A DNA stretch of 64,000 nt from an uncultured Lachnospiraceae bacterium (GTDB lineage Bacteria > Bacillota > Clostridia > Lachnospirales > Lachnospiraceae). Below the pieces are notes generated by a model. That model made no database searches. It was not told the origin of the DNA and saw nothing but the letters and a program-made list of their open reading frames with translations. This document shows, in pieces, positions 9,446-18,826 of this stretch (within the stretch, counting starts at the first letter, position 1; the number at the start of each line of letters is the position of its first letter). The stretch covers positions 1-64,000 of the forward strand of contig CANBFE010000019.1 of assembly GCA_947367855.1 (NCBI GenBank), written 5' to 3'. Both the position numbers and the translations under genes were made by a program.

Positions 9446-9850
9446 ATGACGGATTTTAGCAATATAACAGGCATGTACAGTGATATGTATTCCAATGCCG
9501 CGAACCAGACCGCATCCAGACTTAAGGATAAGCTGGGAGATGCGGATTATTCCAGGGCTTCGGACGCAGAGTTGATGGATGCGTGCAGACAGTTTGAGGC
9601 ATATTTCATTGAGCAGATGTATAAGGGAATGATGAAGACGGTTCCCCAGGGAGAATCCACATCCAATTATACCTCTACCATGATGGATTACTATAAGGAT
9701 CAGATGATTCAGGGTCTGGCTGAGGAGACAGCCGGTCAGAACGGCGGAATCGGACTGGCGAAGATGCTGTATGAGCAGATGAAGCGCAATTACGGTGTTC
9801 CGGAGGTTCCCGAAACGGAAAACGGAACGGAAGCTGTAGAGACAAAATGA
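9446..9850 (+). CDS. FlgJ-like rod-binding protein, N-terminal domain only
   Basis: About 134 residues. The segment LMDACRQFEAYFIEQMYKGM followed by STMMDYYKDQMIQGLAEE and GIGLAKMLYEQM is the rod-binding domain found at the N-terminus of FlgJ (rod-binding family), which caps or scaffolds the growing flagellar rod. The muramidase domain of enteric FlgJ is absent, as is usual in many Firmicutes. A TTG further upstream is in frame, but ATG 9446 has GGAAGGAG 5 bases before it and is preferred. Last gene of the mbl-flagellar run. Confidence 0.85.
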   Translation: MTDFSNITGMYSDMYSNAANQTASRLKDKLGDADYSRASDAELMDACRQFEAYFIEQMYKGMMKTVPQGESTSNYTSTMMDYYKDQMIQGLAEETAGQNGGIGLAKMLYEQMKRNYGVPEVPETENGTEAVETK

Positions 9851-9915
9851 AGGCGGAGCTGCGGCAGACAAGAGGAATTTTCTGACAGTTCGCAAATAGG
9901 ATATAAATTGTAAGT

Positions 9916-9943
9916 AAGGCTGCTGAAGACAAAAAGCAGCCTT
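9916..9943 (+). terminator. hairpin after the flagellar run, possible terminator
   Basis: AAGGCTGCT (9916-9924) pairs perfectly with AGCAGCCTT (9935-9943) across a 10-base loop. No clear T tract follows, so this may be a weak terminator of the flagellar operon or a structure in the recD2 leader. A TATAAA at 9902-9907 lies just upstream. Confidence 0.4.
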
Positions 9944-9984
9944 GTTCTGCTACACAAGATTCAGGGGGGCATAGAGGACGTTGG

Positions 9985-12219
9985 ATGGAAACGGTCAGCG
10001 GGTATGTGGAACATATTATTTTTCAAAACAGTGAAAACGGCTACACGGTTATGAACCTGGCGGCAGAGGGTGAGGAGATCATCTGCGTCGGCATGTGCAG
10101 AGGCCTGGCCCAGGGGGAAAGCATTACTGCCCAGGGAGAATATGTGGAGCATCCGGTATACGGAGTTCAGTTTAAGATAAGCGGCTATCGCATTGTAGTA
10201 CCGGAAGACAGCGCAGGCATGGAGCGCTACCTTGGCTCGGGCGCAGTGAAGGGAGTGGGGCCTGCCCTGGCATCCAGAATCGTGAAAAGATTCGGAAGCG
10301 ATACGTTCCGCATTATTGAGGAGGAACCCGAGCGGTTGGCGGAGGTGAGAGGCGTCAGCGAGCGGAAGGCAAGGGAGATTGCCGTCCAGATGGAGGAAAA
10401 GAGAGACCTGCGGGATGCCATGGTTCATCTGCAGAAATACGGCATTTCCAACACCATGGCAGTAAAAATATATGAAACCTACGGTACGGAGCTGTACAAT
10501 ATAATGAAGGAAAATCCCTACAGGCTGGCGGAGGACATCAGTGGAATCGGCTTTAAAATGGCAGATGAGCTGGCGTCCAGGATCGGGGTCCGGGCAGATT
10601 CCGAGTACCGTATCAGAAGCGGAATCCAGTTTGTGCTGCTGCAGGCTGTGGGAGACGGCTGCTGTTATCTTCCCATGGAGCAGATGGCAGCCAGGGCCGG
10701 CGAACTTCTGGGGGTATCCGGAGAGCATATACGGCTCCAGGCTGAAAATCTGATGATGGACAAAAAGCTTGTCATCAAGGAGGACGCAGTCTTTCTTTCT
10801 ACCTATTATTACGCGGAGCTGAACTGCGCAAGAATGCTTCATGATTTGAATATTCCCGTGATTCCCCGGGAAAGGATGCCTGAGGAGGAGAAGCTGAGGC
10901 AGCTGATGGAAGGCGGCAGGGTGGAGCCGGACCGGCTGCAGCTGGAGGCTGTCCGGGGGAGCATCCGCAACGGGGTATTTATTTTATCGGGTGGTCCGGG
11001 CACAGGAAAGACAACCACCATCAATACAATGATAAAGTACTTTGAGGCGGAAGGTCTTGATATTTTTCTTGCGGCTCCCACGGGACGGGCCGCAAAGCGC
11101 ATGACGGAAGCCACAGGCTTTGAGGCCAAAACCATTCACCGCATGTTGGAGCTGAACAGCGCTCTTTCTGAAGAGAATGCGCGCAAAGCCAGTTTCGGGC
11201 GAAACAGGGAGAATCCCCTGGAAGCGGATGTGATCATTATAGATGAGATGTCCATGGTGGATATTCAGCTGTTTCAGTCACTGTTGGATGCCATTGTGCA
11301 GGGAACCCGTTTGGTTTTGGTAGGGGATGTGAATCAGCTTCCCAGTGTGGGACCCGGGCAGGTGCTGCGGGATCTGATCTGCAGTAAGTGCTTTCCCATG
11401 GTGGAGCTTGCAAAGATTTTCCGGCAGGCCGAGGAGAGCGATATTGTGGTAAATGCCCACCGGATCAACCGGGGAGAGCAGATTGCGTTGGACAATAAAT
11501 CAAAGGATTTCTTTCTCCTGGAGAGAAATGACGCAAATGTCATATATAAACATATGATTTTGCTGATTCAGGAAAAACTGCCCAGGTATGTAAAAGCTTC
11601 GCCCTACGACATTCAGGTGCTGACTCCCATGCGCAAGGGCAGCCTTGGCTGTGAGACCCTGAACGGAATTCTGCAGCGCTTTTTGAATCCTGCGGACGGG
11701 AAGAAGAAGGAGCATGCCAGCGGTGATACCATTTACCGCGAGGGCGACAAGGTGATGCAGATAAAAAATAATTACCAGCTGGAGTGGGAGATCGTCAGCC
11801 GGTACGGTATCCCTGTGGATAAAGGGGTTGGCGTCTTTAATGGAGATATGGGAAGAATTCTGGAGATTGATGAGGCATCATCCACCATGGTAGTGGAATA
11901 TGATGAACAGAGGCGGGTGATTTATCCGTTTTCCCTTCTGGAGGAACTGGAGCTGTCCTATGCAATCACCATCCATAAGTCCCAGGGAAGCGAGTATCCC
12001 GCGGTGATTCTGCCTCTGCTCACAGGTCCCAGGATGCTCTTTAACCGGAATCTGCTCTACACTGCCATCACCAGGGCAAGGAACTGCGTCACAATACTGG
12101 GTAGCAGCGGCGTAGTCCGGGGCATGATCGACAATGTCAGCGAAAACCGCAGGTATACGGCATTGGCGGCCAGAATAAGGGAAGTCTGCGGGGAACAGAG
12201 GGAAGTCCGCGCAGAATAG
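9985..12219 (+). CDS. recD2: ATP-dependent 5'-3' DNA helicase RecD2
   Basis: A 744-residue SF1B helicase of the RecD2 type, which acts without RecBC in most Firmicutes and helps replication forks and mismatch/recombination repair. The N-terminal part has helix-hairpin-helix segments (for example GAVKGVGPALASRIVKRFG near residue 85). Walker A GGPGTGKTTT lies near residue 335, Walker B IIIDEMSMVD near 415, and the C-terminal motif YAITIHKSQGSEYP near 655 couples ATP use to DNA movement. The N-terminal extension before Walker A is what separates RecD2 from RecBCD RecD. ATG 9985 follows an AGAGGA ribosome site. comFC follows after 41 bases. Confidence 0.93.
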   Translation: METVSGYVEHIIFQNSENGYTVMNLAAEGEEIICVGMCRGLAQGESITAQGEYVEHPVYGVQFKISGYRIVVPEDSAGMERYLGSGAVKGVGPALASRIVKRFGSDTFRIIEEEPERLAEVRGVSERKAREIAVQMEEKRDLRDAMVHLQKYGISNTMAVKIYETYGTELYNIMKENPYRLAEDISGIGFKMADELASRIGVRADSEYRIRSGIQFVLLQAVGDGCCYLPMEQMAARAGELLGVSGEHIRLQAENLMMDKKLVIKEDAVFLSTYYYAELNCARMLHDLNIPVIPRERMPEEEKLRQLMEGGRVEPDRLQLEAVRGSIRNGVFILSGGPGTGKTTTINTMIKYFEAEGLDIFLAAPTGRAAKRMTEATGFEAKTIHRMLELNSALSEENARKASFGRNRENPLEADVIIIDEMSMVDIQLFQSLLDAIVQGTRLVLVGDVNQLPSVGPGQVLRDLICSKCFPMVELAKIFRQAEESDIVVNAHRINRGEQIALDNKSKDFFLLERNDANVIYKHMILLIQEKLPRYVKASPYDIQVLTPMRKGSLGCETLNGILQRFLNPADGKKKEHASGDTIYREGDKVMQIKNNYQLEWEIVSRYGIPVDKGVGVFNGDMGRILEIDEASSTMVVEYDEQRRVIYPFSLLEELELSYAITIHKSQGSEYPAVILPLLTGPRMLFNRNLLYTAITRARNCVTILGSSGVVRGMIDNVSENRRYTALAARIREVCGEQREVRAE

Positions 12220-12260
12220 AAGAGAAGGAGAAGGTTCCGGAATGGAGATTTCGGAGACCT

Positions 12261-13013
12261 ATGAAAAAGAAGGAAAAGACGGAAGGCCGGGCCATATGGA
12301 GTTTTGGGAAGGTTTACAGGGCGCTGCTGCAGCTCCTGTATCCGCTGCGCTGTCCGGTATGTGACGGAATCGTGCGGCCGTCAGGAGAACGCATCTGCCT
12401 GGAATGTCTGGGAAAACTGAAGGTGCTGACCCCGCCATGGTGCATGAAGTGCGGAAAAAAGCTTGGGGAGGAGAAGGAGTACTGCTCCGACTGCAGGCGG
12501 AAGCAGCATGGCTTTATACGGGGAAGGGCCCTGTACGAATACGAGAGCGCGGCGCTGCCCATTTACCGCTTTAAATATGGCGGCAGACGGGAGTATGGGG
12601 AATATTTCGGGGAGCAGATGGCGGAGTATCTGGGAGATTTTGTCAGATATGTGGAACCTGACGCGCTGATTCCCGTTCCGCTTCACAGGAAGCGCATGGC
12701 TGTCAGGGGATATAATCAGGCGGAACTGCTTGCCAGGGCAGCAGGGAAGGCTCTTGGGGTTCCCGTATGCACCGGATTTCTGGTCAGGGAGAAGAATACG
12801 GTCCCCCTGAAGTACGAAAATCCCCAGGAACGGCAAAATAATTTGAAAAAAGCTTTTAATATAGTAAAAAATGATGTAAAATTAGAGAAGGTAATTATCG
12901 TGGATGATATTTATACTACCGGCAGTACCATGGATGAAGTGGCCGGAGTCTTAAAGACGGCAGGAGTTAAGGAAGTCTACTTTATAACACTGGCCATTGG
13001 CGCAGGCATCTAA
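12261..13013 (+). CDS. comFC: ComFC-like phosphoribosyltransferase-family competence protein
   Basis: A 250-residue protein with N-terminal zinc-finger cysteine pairs (CPVC, CLEC, CMKC, CSDC within about the first 80 residues) and a C-terminal phosphoribosyltransferase fold whose PRPP loop reads IIVDDIYTTGST (about residues 212-224). This is the ComF/GntX family, linked to DNA uptake in naturally competent bacteria; no ComFA helicase is next to it, so a competence role is not certain. A yvyF-like gene follows, as in the Bacillus comF locus. Ribosome site is weak (GGAG). Confidence 0.88.
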   Translation: MKKKEKTEGRAIWSFGKVYRALLQLLYPLRCPVCDGIVRPSGERICLECLGKLKVLTPPWCMKCGKKLGEEKEYCSDCRRKQHGFIRGRALYEYESAALPIYRFKYGGRREYGEYFGEQMAEYLGDFVRYVEPDALIPVPLHRKRMAVRGYNQAELLARAAGKALGVPVCTGFLVREKNTVPLKYENPQERQNNLKKAFNIVKNDVKLEKVIIVDDIYTTGSTMDEVAGVLKTAGVKEVYFITLAIGAGI

Positions 13014-13106
13014 AAATGTCTGGCGGCTGCGGAGAAAAGAAAGGTGGATGTGCGGAGAGCCCTACAGGAGGAGAGTATATCCGCGGAACCAGGATGGGAG
13101 GATTTT

Positions 13107-13514
13107 ATGAACGTAAGAAATTGCAGAAACTGCGGAAGTATTTTTAACTATGTTTCAGGCCCGGTGACATGTCCTTCATGCCGTGAAAAGCTGGAGGAGA
13201 AGTTTCAGGAGGTTAAAGAATACATCCGGGGGAATAAGGGGGCGGGGATTGCCGAGGTGGCTGAGGCCTGTGAGGTGGATCCCGGCCAGATCCGTCAGTG
13301 GCTCAGGGAAGAGCGCCTGGAGCTGTCAGCGGAATCGGCTATCCAGCTCGCCTGTGAGTCCTGCGGTAAGGCTATTCGCAGCGGGAAATTCTGCGAGAAG
13401 TGCAATGCCAATATGACCAGAAATCTGCAGGATATTCTCAATGCGGGGAAGAAGACGCCCCCCAAACCTGCAAAGAACAGCTCTGACAGCGCCAAGATGA
13501 GATTCCTGAAATAA
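13107..13514 (+). CDS. yvyF: YvyF-like flagellar operon protein
   Basis: About 135 residues. The protein begins MNVRNCRNCGSIF, has a second cysteine pair (CPSC), a short winged-helix-like middle (IAEVAEACEVDPGQIRQWL) and a C-terminal pair of CxxC motifs (CESC, CEKC). This pattern matches the YvyF/TIGR03826 flagellar operon proteins that sit beside comFC and flgM in Bacillus; their exact role is unsettled. No flgM follows here. An in-frame ATG-free extension exists upstream, but ATG 13107 has GGGAGGA just before it and gives the family N-terminus. Confidence 0.85.
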   Translation: MNVRNCRNCGSIFNYVSGPVTCPSCREKLEEKFQEVKEYIRGNKGAGIAEVAEACEVDPGQIRQWLREERLELSAESAIQLACESCGKAIRSGKFCEKCNANMTRNLQDILNAGKKTPPKPAKNSSDSAKMRFLK

Positions 13515-13577
13515 TGCATAAGGGTATCATGTGCAGGAATGGCAGTTCCGGGGTGTGACGGAAGCGGGAGGTGTAGT

Positions 13578-13967
13578 GTGCTCAGTGAAGAACGTATTAT
13601 ATTAATGACAAGGATGGCTTCTTATGAACAGGGGGAAGGCAAAAAGAATGTGAAGATCGGAAATTACTTCCGAAGCGATTATATTACCGTGCAGGTGCTC
13701 AAGGCTATAATCTCCGCGGTACTGGCATTCTTTATTATGTTTGGGATCTACATGCTGTGCAATTTTGAGGAGTTCATGAAGAACCTGTATGAAATGGATA
13801 TCTTTGCCTTTGCCAGGCAGATCTTGATCTATTTCTGCGCAATGGTGGGCGGCTATGCAGTGCTTACCTATATTGTCTGTACCTGGAAGTATGCTTCGGC
13901 AAAAAAGAGCCTGAAGTGTTACTATCATAATTTGAAGAAACTGGGTTCCATGTATAATGAACAATAA
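13578..13967 (+). CDS. small membrane protein of unknown function
   Basis: About 129 residues with two strong hydrophobic segments (AIISAVLAFFIMFGIYML and ILIYFCAMVGGYAVLTYIV) separated by an acidic aromatic stretch, plus a Lys-rich C-terminus. I recognise no family. GTG 13578 is the likely start because GGGAGG lies 6 bases upstream; ATG 13605 is an alternative. It ends 27 bases before the next membrane protein, so the two and the cdaA operon are probably cotranscribed. Confidence 0.65.
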   Translation: MLSEERIILMTRMASYEQGEGKKNVKIGNYFRSDYITVQVLKAIISAVLAFFIMFGIYMLCNFEEFMKNLYEMDIFAFARQILIYFCAMVGGYAVLTYIVCTWKYASAKKSLKCYYHNLKKLGSMYNEQ

Positions 13968-13994
13968 TCAAAAAGGACCCGGTTGGAGGTTGGA

Positions 13995-15197
13995 ATGACT
14001 GTTTTACTGGAAATGAAGGAACGACTGAAGCTGATCTACAGTAAAAGTGAGGTGTTTCTGGTACCCATTGTAAAGTTTCTGTTGGCATTTATTGTTTTCA
14101 ATACTTTGAATGGCAAAATGGGCTATATGGCACAGCTGGATGATATGAAGGTTGTCCTGATTGTGGCGCTTGCATGTTCCTTTCTGCCTTTAGGAGCAAT
14201 AGTCCTGTTCGGGGCGGTGTTCAGCCTGATGCATATGTATGCGCTTTCCATGGAAGTGGCATTGGTCGGGCTGTGTCTGTACCTGATCATGTATCTGCTG
14301 TTTTTCCGCTTTAGCCCCAAGGATTCCCTTGTAGTGGTGCTTACCCCCCTTTTATGCGCGATGAAGATACCATATGTGATTCCCATTGCAGTGGGGCTGC
14401 TGTGTGTGCCGTCCTCTGCAGTATCCGTGGGATGTGGTGTGGCGGTATATTATCTGCTGCTGCTTGTGACAGAGAGTGCTCCCAATATCAGAACCATGGG
14501 AGAAGAAGACGCCCTGGAAAAGATCAGGATGTTGGTGGAGAGCTTTCTGGGAAACAAGACCATGTTGGTGATTATTGCTGCGTTTGCCATCACTGTACTG
14601 GTAGTCTATCTGCTGCGCAGGCTGTCCGTTGACTATGCCTGGACCATTGCCATGATTGCAGGCGTGATGGTCAATGTGGTTGTTCTGTTGGTGGGAGATC
14701 TGTATTACGATATTAATCTGTCCGTGGGGAGTGTGCTTTTGGGAGCGCTTCTTGCCATAGTAGTTGCAAAAGTCATTGAATTTTTCCGGTTTTGTGTGGA
14801 CTACAGCCGCACGGAGAGAGTGCAGTTTGAGGATGACGAATATTACTATTATGTGAAGGCGGTGCCCAAGATGGCGGTATCCGTGTCTACCAGAACCGTG
14901 AAGAAAATCAATTCCCAGCGCGCAAGAGAGGCAGCGGGAAATGTCAGGCCGTCAGAGACAGCAGGCCGCAGGCCGCAGACGGGAAGGAGCGCATCCGGCG
15001 ACAGAACTGTCCAGGAAAGAAATGAGAGACAGTCAGGAAGAAGTGTAACCGTGGAAAGGACCACATCGGGCGGCAGCCGCCGCCAGTCCGGAAGAGCGGC
15101 TTCAGGAGGATCACGTACAGCGCAGGCGCGGAGCATGACCATCGGAAAGTCTGCAGATCTGCCGGAGCGGTATGAAGAAGAGGAAGAGTGGCCCTGA
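13995..15197 (+). CDS. multi-span membrane protein with Arg/Ser-rich tail upstream of cdaA
   Basis: About 400 residues. Roughly residues 15-275 form about eight to nine hydrophobic segments with short loops; the last 130 residues are hydrophilic and rich in R, S, G and T, with loosely repeated RxSGR-type units (for example RRQSGRAASGGSR), and end in an acidic patch. No family is recognised. ATG 13995 has TTGGAGG five bases upstream. Its stop lies 29 bases before cdaA, and this placement suggests a link with cyclic di-AMP or cell-envelope control, but that is inference from neighbourhood only. Confidence 0.7.
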   Translation: MTVLLEMKERLKLIYSKSEVFLVPIVKFLLAFIVFNTLNGKMGYMAQLDDMKVVLIVALACSFLPLGAIVLFGAVFSLMHMYALSMEVALVGLCLYLIMYLLFFRFSPKDSLVVVLTPLLCAMKIPYVIPIAVGLLCVPSSAVSVGCGVAVYYLLLLVTESAPNIRTMGEEDALEKIRMLVESFLGNKTMLVIIAAFAITVLVVYLLRRLSVDYAWTIAMIAGVMVNVVVLLVGDLYYDINLSVGSVLLGALLAIVVAKVIEFFRFCVDYSRTERVQFEDDEYYYYVKAVPKMAVSVSTRTVKKINSQRAREAAGNVRPSETAGRRPQTGRSASGDRTVQERNERQSGRSVTVERTTSGGSRRQSGRAASGGSRTAQARSMTIGKSADLPERYEEEEEWP

Positions 15198-15226
15198 TTA
15201 ATTGATGAAGAGTGGGACTGATTAGA

Positions 15227-16132
15227 ATGCAGTGGGTTGAAACGGCAAACGAATTTTGGAAGAATATCAAGACGTATGCAAATACGGTGGATCTGTATGA
15301 TGTGATAGAAATACTGATCATCGCATTTCTGGTATACTATATTTTGGCATGGATGAAAACCACCAGGTCATGGAGGATGCTGAAAGGCCTGATCGTTATC
15401 TGCCTTTTCCTTTTTGTTGTGAATGCCATGAACATGACCAATATCATCTGGATAACCCAGAATGTGCTGAGCTTTGCAGTGACGGCGATTATTGTAGTTC
15501 TGCAGCCGGAGCTGCGTCAGGCACTGGAGCTTCTGGGGGAGAAAAATTTCCTTCCCTCCATCGGGTTTTCCGGATCTGCCAACAAGAAGGAAAATGCCTT
15601 TTCCGAGAAGTCGGTAAACGAGATTGCAAAAGCCTGTGTTGAGATGGGTAAAGTGAAGACAGGGGCGCTTATTGTTATCGAGAGGAAGGAATCGCTGAAG
15701 GATTATGAGCGCACAGGCATCGAGGTGGACGGAATGATCACCAGCCAGCTGCTGATCAATATTTTCGAACATAATACGCCGCTTCATGACGGCGCGGTTA
15801 TCGTGCGGGGAAACAGGGTAACCTGCGCTACCTGTTATCTGCCCCTGTCAGACAATCTGGATCTGAGCAAGGACCTGGGTACCAGGCATCGTGCGGGAGT
15901 GGGGGTATCGGAAGTAACGGATTCCCTGACGCTGATCGTATCCGAAGAGACGGGAGGAATCAGCATTGCCTATGAAGGTGAACTGATGCGGCATCTGGAT
16001 GCAGAGACTCTGAAGGAAAAAATCCGGCAGATTATGAATATGAATGGAGAAGAAGATGCGAAGGGCAGACACAGACATAAAGGAAGTAAGGGCAAGGGCA
16101 AGAAAGCAGATCAGAAAAAAACTGCTGAATAA
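15227..16132 (+). CDS. cdaA: diadenylate cyclase CdaA
   Basis: CdaA makes cyclic di-AMP from two ATP at the membrane, a messenger controlling potassium, turgor and wall synthesis. About 301 residues: three N-terminal membrane segments (about residues 20-95), then the DisA_N catalytic domain with the hallmark motifs DGAVIVRG and GTRHRAGVG. Order cdaA-cdaR-glmM is the conserved Firmicutes operon. GTG 15212 is another in-frame start; ATG 15227 is preferred for its N-terminus, although neither has a strong ribosome site. The Lys-rich C-terminal tail overlaps the start of cdaR. Confidence 0.95.
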   Translation: MQWVETANEFWKNIKTYANTVDLYDVIEILIIAFLVYYILAWMKTTRSWRMLKGLIVICLFLFVVNAMNMTNIIWITQNVLSFAVTAIIVVLQPELRQALELLGEKNFLPSIGFSGSANKKENAFSEKSVNEIAKACVEMGKVKTGALIVIERKESLKDYERTGIEVDGMITSQLLINIFEHNTPLHDGAVIVRGNRVTCATCYLPLSDNLDLSKDLGTRHRAGVGVSEVTDSLTLIVSEETGGISIAYEGELMRHLDAETLKEKIRQIMNMNGEEDAKGRHRHKGSKGKGKKADQKKTAE

Positions 16133-17378
16133 TATCGGATTAAAACTGATATCCGTCATTCTGGCTGTGGCAATCTGGTTTTTTGTGGTGATAGTCAGCA
16201 ATCCAAAGGATTCGGTAACCTTTTCCGGAATTCCGGTGAATCTGATCAATACGGAACTGCTGGAAGATAAGTTCTATGAGGTTCAGAACAATACGGACAG
16301 GGTCCGGGTGACTGTGGAGGCTCCAAGGAATGTGATTAATCAGCTGAGGGCTTCGGATATCGTTGCAGAAGCAGATGTAAGCAGGCTGACGGAGGTGAAT
16401 ACCATTGCGGTCAGCTGTAGCGTGATGAACGATACCATAGGAATCATCAGCATTACCAGCAGTCCGGATGTGGTACAGCTGAGCGTGGAGGAGATGGCCC
16501 AGAAGTGGGTCAATGTACGCCATACCACATCGGGAGATGTGGCGGAAGGATATATCGTGGCCAATACCACAAGCGACCAGACCAGGGTGGAGATCAGCGG
16601 GCCCCAGTCCGTGGTGGAACAGATCAGTTATGTTGGGCTTGACATGGACGTGACAGGCGCTACGGAGACGGTCTCCGGAAATGTGGAGATTCGTTTCTAT
16701 GACGCGGAGGACCAGCTGGTGGACGGCACGGATATCATCAAAAATGCCGATACCATGCATATGGAGGTCCGTGTGCTGGCAACAAAGGAGGTTCCTGTTG
16801 AGGCTACGCTGACAGGGGAGCCGGCAGAAGGCTATGTGGCCACCGGAGCAGTGGAATGTGAGCCTTCCACTGTAGTGCTTGCGGGGACACCCTCCGCGTT
16901 GGCAGACATCAACAAAGTTACCGTGATTATGGATATCACGGGAGAAAGCGCCGATACGCAGAAGGTGGTTAACCTGAAAAATTATCTGAATAATGTAAGT
17001 CTGGCAGACAGCAGTTTCAACGGAAGGGTAAATGTCACTGCCCATATTGAAGCCGAGATGGAGAGAACTTTGGTACTTTCAAACAGCAATATTACGGTGG
17101 AGAATATGCCTGAAGGTTTTGAACTGCAGTATCCGGAGGGACAGAACAGCTACAGACTGAGAATTTCAGGTCTGAATACGGCGGTCTCCGCGGTGGAGCA
17201 GGGGGCAGTCAGGGGTACTCTGGATATCGGGAAATGGATGAGAAGCCGGAACATGACGGAAATGAGGCCCGGAACCTATGATATCCCCATAGAGTTTGAG
17301 ATCCCGGAAAAAGTGAAGATGGAGAATGAAGTTTCGGCAAGGGTAATTATTGTTGAAATAGAGGAGGAAGAAGAGTAG
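16056..17378 (+). CDS. cdaR: CdaR (YbbR-domain) regulator of CdaA
   Basis: About 440 residues: a basic N-terminal tail, one membrane segment (LISVILAVAIWFFVVIV) and then about four YbbR repeats outside the cell, each with the NVxLINTEL/VxVxGPxxVV type pattern. CdaR binds CdaA and tunes its activity. The frame overlaps the cdaA 3' end by 77 bases; GGAGAAGA before ATG 16056 supports this start, with ATG 16044 possible. glmM begins 2 bases after the stop. The acidic tail (EIEEEEE) is typical of low-selection C-termini. Confidence 0.92.
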   Translation: MRRADTDIKEVRARARKQIRKKLLNNIGLKLISVILAVAIWFFVVIVSNPKDSVTFSGIPVNLINTELLEDKFYEVQNNTDRVRVTVEAPRNVINQLRASDIVAEADVSRLTEVNTIAVSCSVMNDTIGIISITSSPDVVQLSVEEMAQKWVNVRHTTSGDVAEGYIVANTTSDQTRVEISGPQSVVEQISYVGLDMDVTGATETVSGNVEIRFYDAEDQLVDGTDIIKNADTMHMEVRVLATKEVPVEATLTGEPAEGYVATGAVECEPSTVVLAGTPSALADINKVTVIMDITGESADTQKVVNLKNYLNNVSLADSSFNGRVNVTAHIEAEMERTLVLSNSNITVENMPEGFELQYPEGQNSYRLRISGLNTAVSAVEQGAVRGTLDIGKWMRSRNMTEMRPGTYDIPIEFEIPEKVKMENEVSARVIIVEIEEEEE

Positions 17379-17380
17379 AG

Positions 17381-18730
17381 ATGGCCAGATTATTTGGAAC
17401 AGACGGTGTGAGAGGGATTGCAAATGAGGAGCTGACGCCCCTTCTTGCCATGCAGCTTGGGCAGGCGGGCGCGTATGTACTTACCAGGGAGAAGGCGCAT
17501 AAACCTACGATCATGGTGGGATGTGACACACGCATTTCCGGCGATATGCTCGCAAATGCCCTTATGGCCGGAGCCTGTTCCGTAGGCGCCAACTGTGTGT
17601 ATGTAGGTGTGCTTCCCACTCCGGCGGTTGCCTATCTGACGCAGAAGTATAAGGTGGATGCCGGGGTGGTGATTTCCGCTTCCCATAATCCGGTGGAGTT
17701 TAACGGAATCAAGTTTTTTGACGGGAACGGATATAAACTGCCTGATGCCCTGGAGGACGAAATAGAATATCTGATTAACCATAACATGCCCGGAATTAAA
17801 TTTCCCACGGGCACGGCAGTGGGCAAGATCAAGTACCGTACAGACGCCAGGGAGGAGTACATCAACCACGCGATTCAGGCAGTGCCGGTGTCCCTGGACG
17901 GAATCAGGATTGTGGTGGACTGTGCCGAAGGGGCGGCCCATTATACCTCCATTGAAGCATTAAAGGAACTGGGTGCAGGCGTGGTGGCGATTCACAACAA
18001 TCCTGACGGGGCTAACATCAACTCCAACTGCGGGTCCACCCATATGGCGGAACTGCAGGCACGGGTTGTATATGAGAAGGCGGATCTGGGAATTGCCTTT
18101 GACGGGGATGCAGACAGACTGTTGGCAGTGGACGAGAATGGCCAGATTGTGGACGGAGACCAGATCATGGCCATCGTGGGTCATTACATGAAGGAGAAGG
18201 GCAGGCTGAAAAAGGATACCATTGTGGCCACGGTTATGAGCAACCTGGGATTTTTCCTGATGGGGAAGGCTCAGGGACTTACCATAGAACAGACAAAAGT
18301 AGGAGACCGTTATGTGTTGGAGCGCATGAAGGAGATCGGAGCAAGCCTTGGAGGAGAGCAGTCCGGACACATTATTTTCCTGGATGAGAATACCACCGGC
18401 GACGGGCTTCTCAGCGCCCTGCATCTGTTGGAGGTCTTGGTGGAGACGGGGAAAAAGCTGTCAGAGCTGGCCAAGGTGATGGAGGTCCTGCCCCAGGCAC
18501 TGGTCAATGCCAAGGTGGCAAACCACAAGAAAGAGAAATACATGGAGTACCCGGTGATTGCAGAGGCCATCAGAAAACTGGAAGAGAGATTTGCCGGGGA
18601 GGGAAGGGTGCTGATTCGTCCTTCCGGCACTGAGCCTTTGGTGCGTGTAATGATTGAGGGAAAGGATAAACAGATAATCCGTCAGGAGGCGGAAAAACTG
18701 GCAAATCTGATTCAGGACGTCATGTTTTAA
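17381..18730 (+). CDS. glmM: phosphoglucosamine mutase
   Basis: GlmM converts glucosamine-6-phosphate to glucosamine-1-phosphate for UDP-GlcNAc, the precursor of peptidoglycan and of the glycan genes further on. The 449-residue protein has the catalytic serine loop ISASHNPVEFNGIKFF (serine about residue 101), the metal-binding FDGDADR (about 240-246) and the phosphate-binding RPSGTEPLVRVM near the C-terminus. Length is typical. It ends the cdaA-cdaR-glmM operon; GlmM is known to interact with CdaA. Confidence 0.97.
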   Translation: MARLFGTDGVRGIANEELTPLLAMQLGQAGAYVLTREKAHKPTIMVGCDTRISGDMLANALMAGACSVGANCVYVGVLPTPAVAYLTQKYKVDAGVVISASHNPVEFNGIKFFDGNGYKLPDALEDEIEYLINHNMPGIKFPTGTAVGKIKYRTDAREEYINHAIQAVPVSLDGIRIVVDCAEGAAHYTSIEALKELGAGVVAIHNNPDGANINSNCGSTHMAELQARVVYEKADLGIAFDGDADRLLAVDENGQIVDGDQIMAIVGHYMKEKGRLKKDTIVATVMSNLGFFLMGKAQGLTIEQTKVGDRYVLERMKEIGASLGGEQSGHIIFLDENTTGDGLLSALHLLEVLVETGKKLSELAKVMEVLPQALVNAKVANHKKEKYMEYPVIAEAIRKLEERFAGEGRVLIRPSGTEPLVRVMIEGKDKQIIRQEAEKLANLIQDVMF

Positions 18731-18744
18731 ATGTATTTTAAGCT

Positions 18745-18772
18745 TGTATTTGAAACAGAGTCATGGTATTCT
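18745..18772 (+). promoter_or_regulatory. possible promoter for the HPr gene
   Basis: TTGTAT (18745-18750), 16-base gap, TATTCT (18767-18772) preceded by TGG as an extended -10. It lies about 55 bases before the HPr start. Match is moderate. Confidence 0.3.
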
Positions 18773-18826
18773 AAATAGAGAAGGTATTGCGTTTTTTGGG
18801 GGAAAAATAAATTGGAGGTAGGACAA

